From NCBI GenBank assembly GCA_964353855.1, contig CAYGWX010000086.1, forward strand, positions 1 to 7,442: a DNA stretch of 7,442 bases, in the 5' to 3' direction. The notes beneath the pieces were generated by a model. The model worked only from the letters and a program-made list of their open reading frames with translations, was not told the origin of the DNA and ran no database searches. This document shows, piece by piece, positions 7,404-7,442 of the stretch. The stretch is from CAYGWX01 sp964353855 [NCBI: uncultured bacterium]. GTDB taxonomy: Bacteria; Edwardsbacteria; CAYGWX01. The first letter of the stretch is position 1; every line of letters begins with the position of its first letter. The translations under genes and the position numbers were made by a program.

Positions 7404-7442
7404 ATGGGGAAGGCTAAATTTGAGCGCACGAAGCCGCACGTG
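7404..7442 (+). CDS. tuf: Elongation factor Tu, 5' end only (cut by the window edge)
   Basis: Only the first 13 codons are present, reading [13 protein letters not shown]. They match the EF-Tu N-terminus (usually [20 protein letters not shown]) except for Gly at position 2. EF-Tu is the GTPase that delivers aminoacyl-tRNA to the ribosomal A site. The P-loop and all later domains lie outside the window. Its position behind rpsL-rpsG-fusA is the standard str operon order, and the strong Shine-Dalgarno supports the start. Whether it is the only tuf copy in the genome cannot be told from here. Confidence 0.95.
   Translation, partial: [13 protein letters not shown]

Overview
The window is a conserved housekeeping locus from a bacterium: the end of the rpoBC region followed by the str operon, all on the + strand. 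The order is rpoC (RNA polymerase beta-prime), rpsL (S12), rpsG (S7), fusA (EF-G) and the first 13 codons of tuf (EF-Tu). All four complete genes are full length, keep their key catalytic or binding residues and show no frameshift. No mobile element, CRISPR array, tRNA or rRNA is visible.

Taxonomy can only be inferred. Beta-prime has a large insertion in the trigger loop (SI3 type), which is known from Gram-negative (Gracilicutes) lineages. It also has an expanded F-loop-side segment (MAKP...GEIIETPI) and a short C-terminus that read, from memory, more like PVC/FCB-type phyla (Verrucomicrobiota, Gemmatimonadota, Fibrobacterota and relatives) than Proteobacteria. An uncultivated lineage is possible. 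No phylum is asserted.

Layout: 1-169 is a moderately AT-rich upstream stretch with no convincing gene, and a recognisable RpoB C-terminus does not precede rpoC. 170-4207 is rpoC. Its stop codon lies inside the -35 box of a strong-looking sigma70-type promoter (4204-4233) that should start the str operon. 4268-4657 is rpsL, which begins with TTG. 4659-5129 is rpsG, one base after the rpsL stop. 5130-5266 is a 137-base gap whose second half can form two compatible hairpins or one alternative hairpin that excludes both, ending just before the fusA start. 5267-7348 is fusA. 7404 onward is tuf, behind a near-perfect Shine-Dalgarno.

The genes act together in gene expression: beta-prime makes RNA, S12 and S7 are 30S proteins at the decoding centre and head, and EF-G and EF-Tu drive translocation and tRNA delivery. 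The least ordinary element is the structured rpsG-fusA spacer, a candidate RNA switch or protein-binding leader. I see no evidence for a novel multi-gene system.
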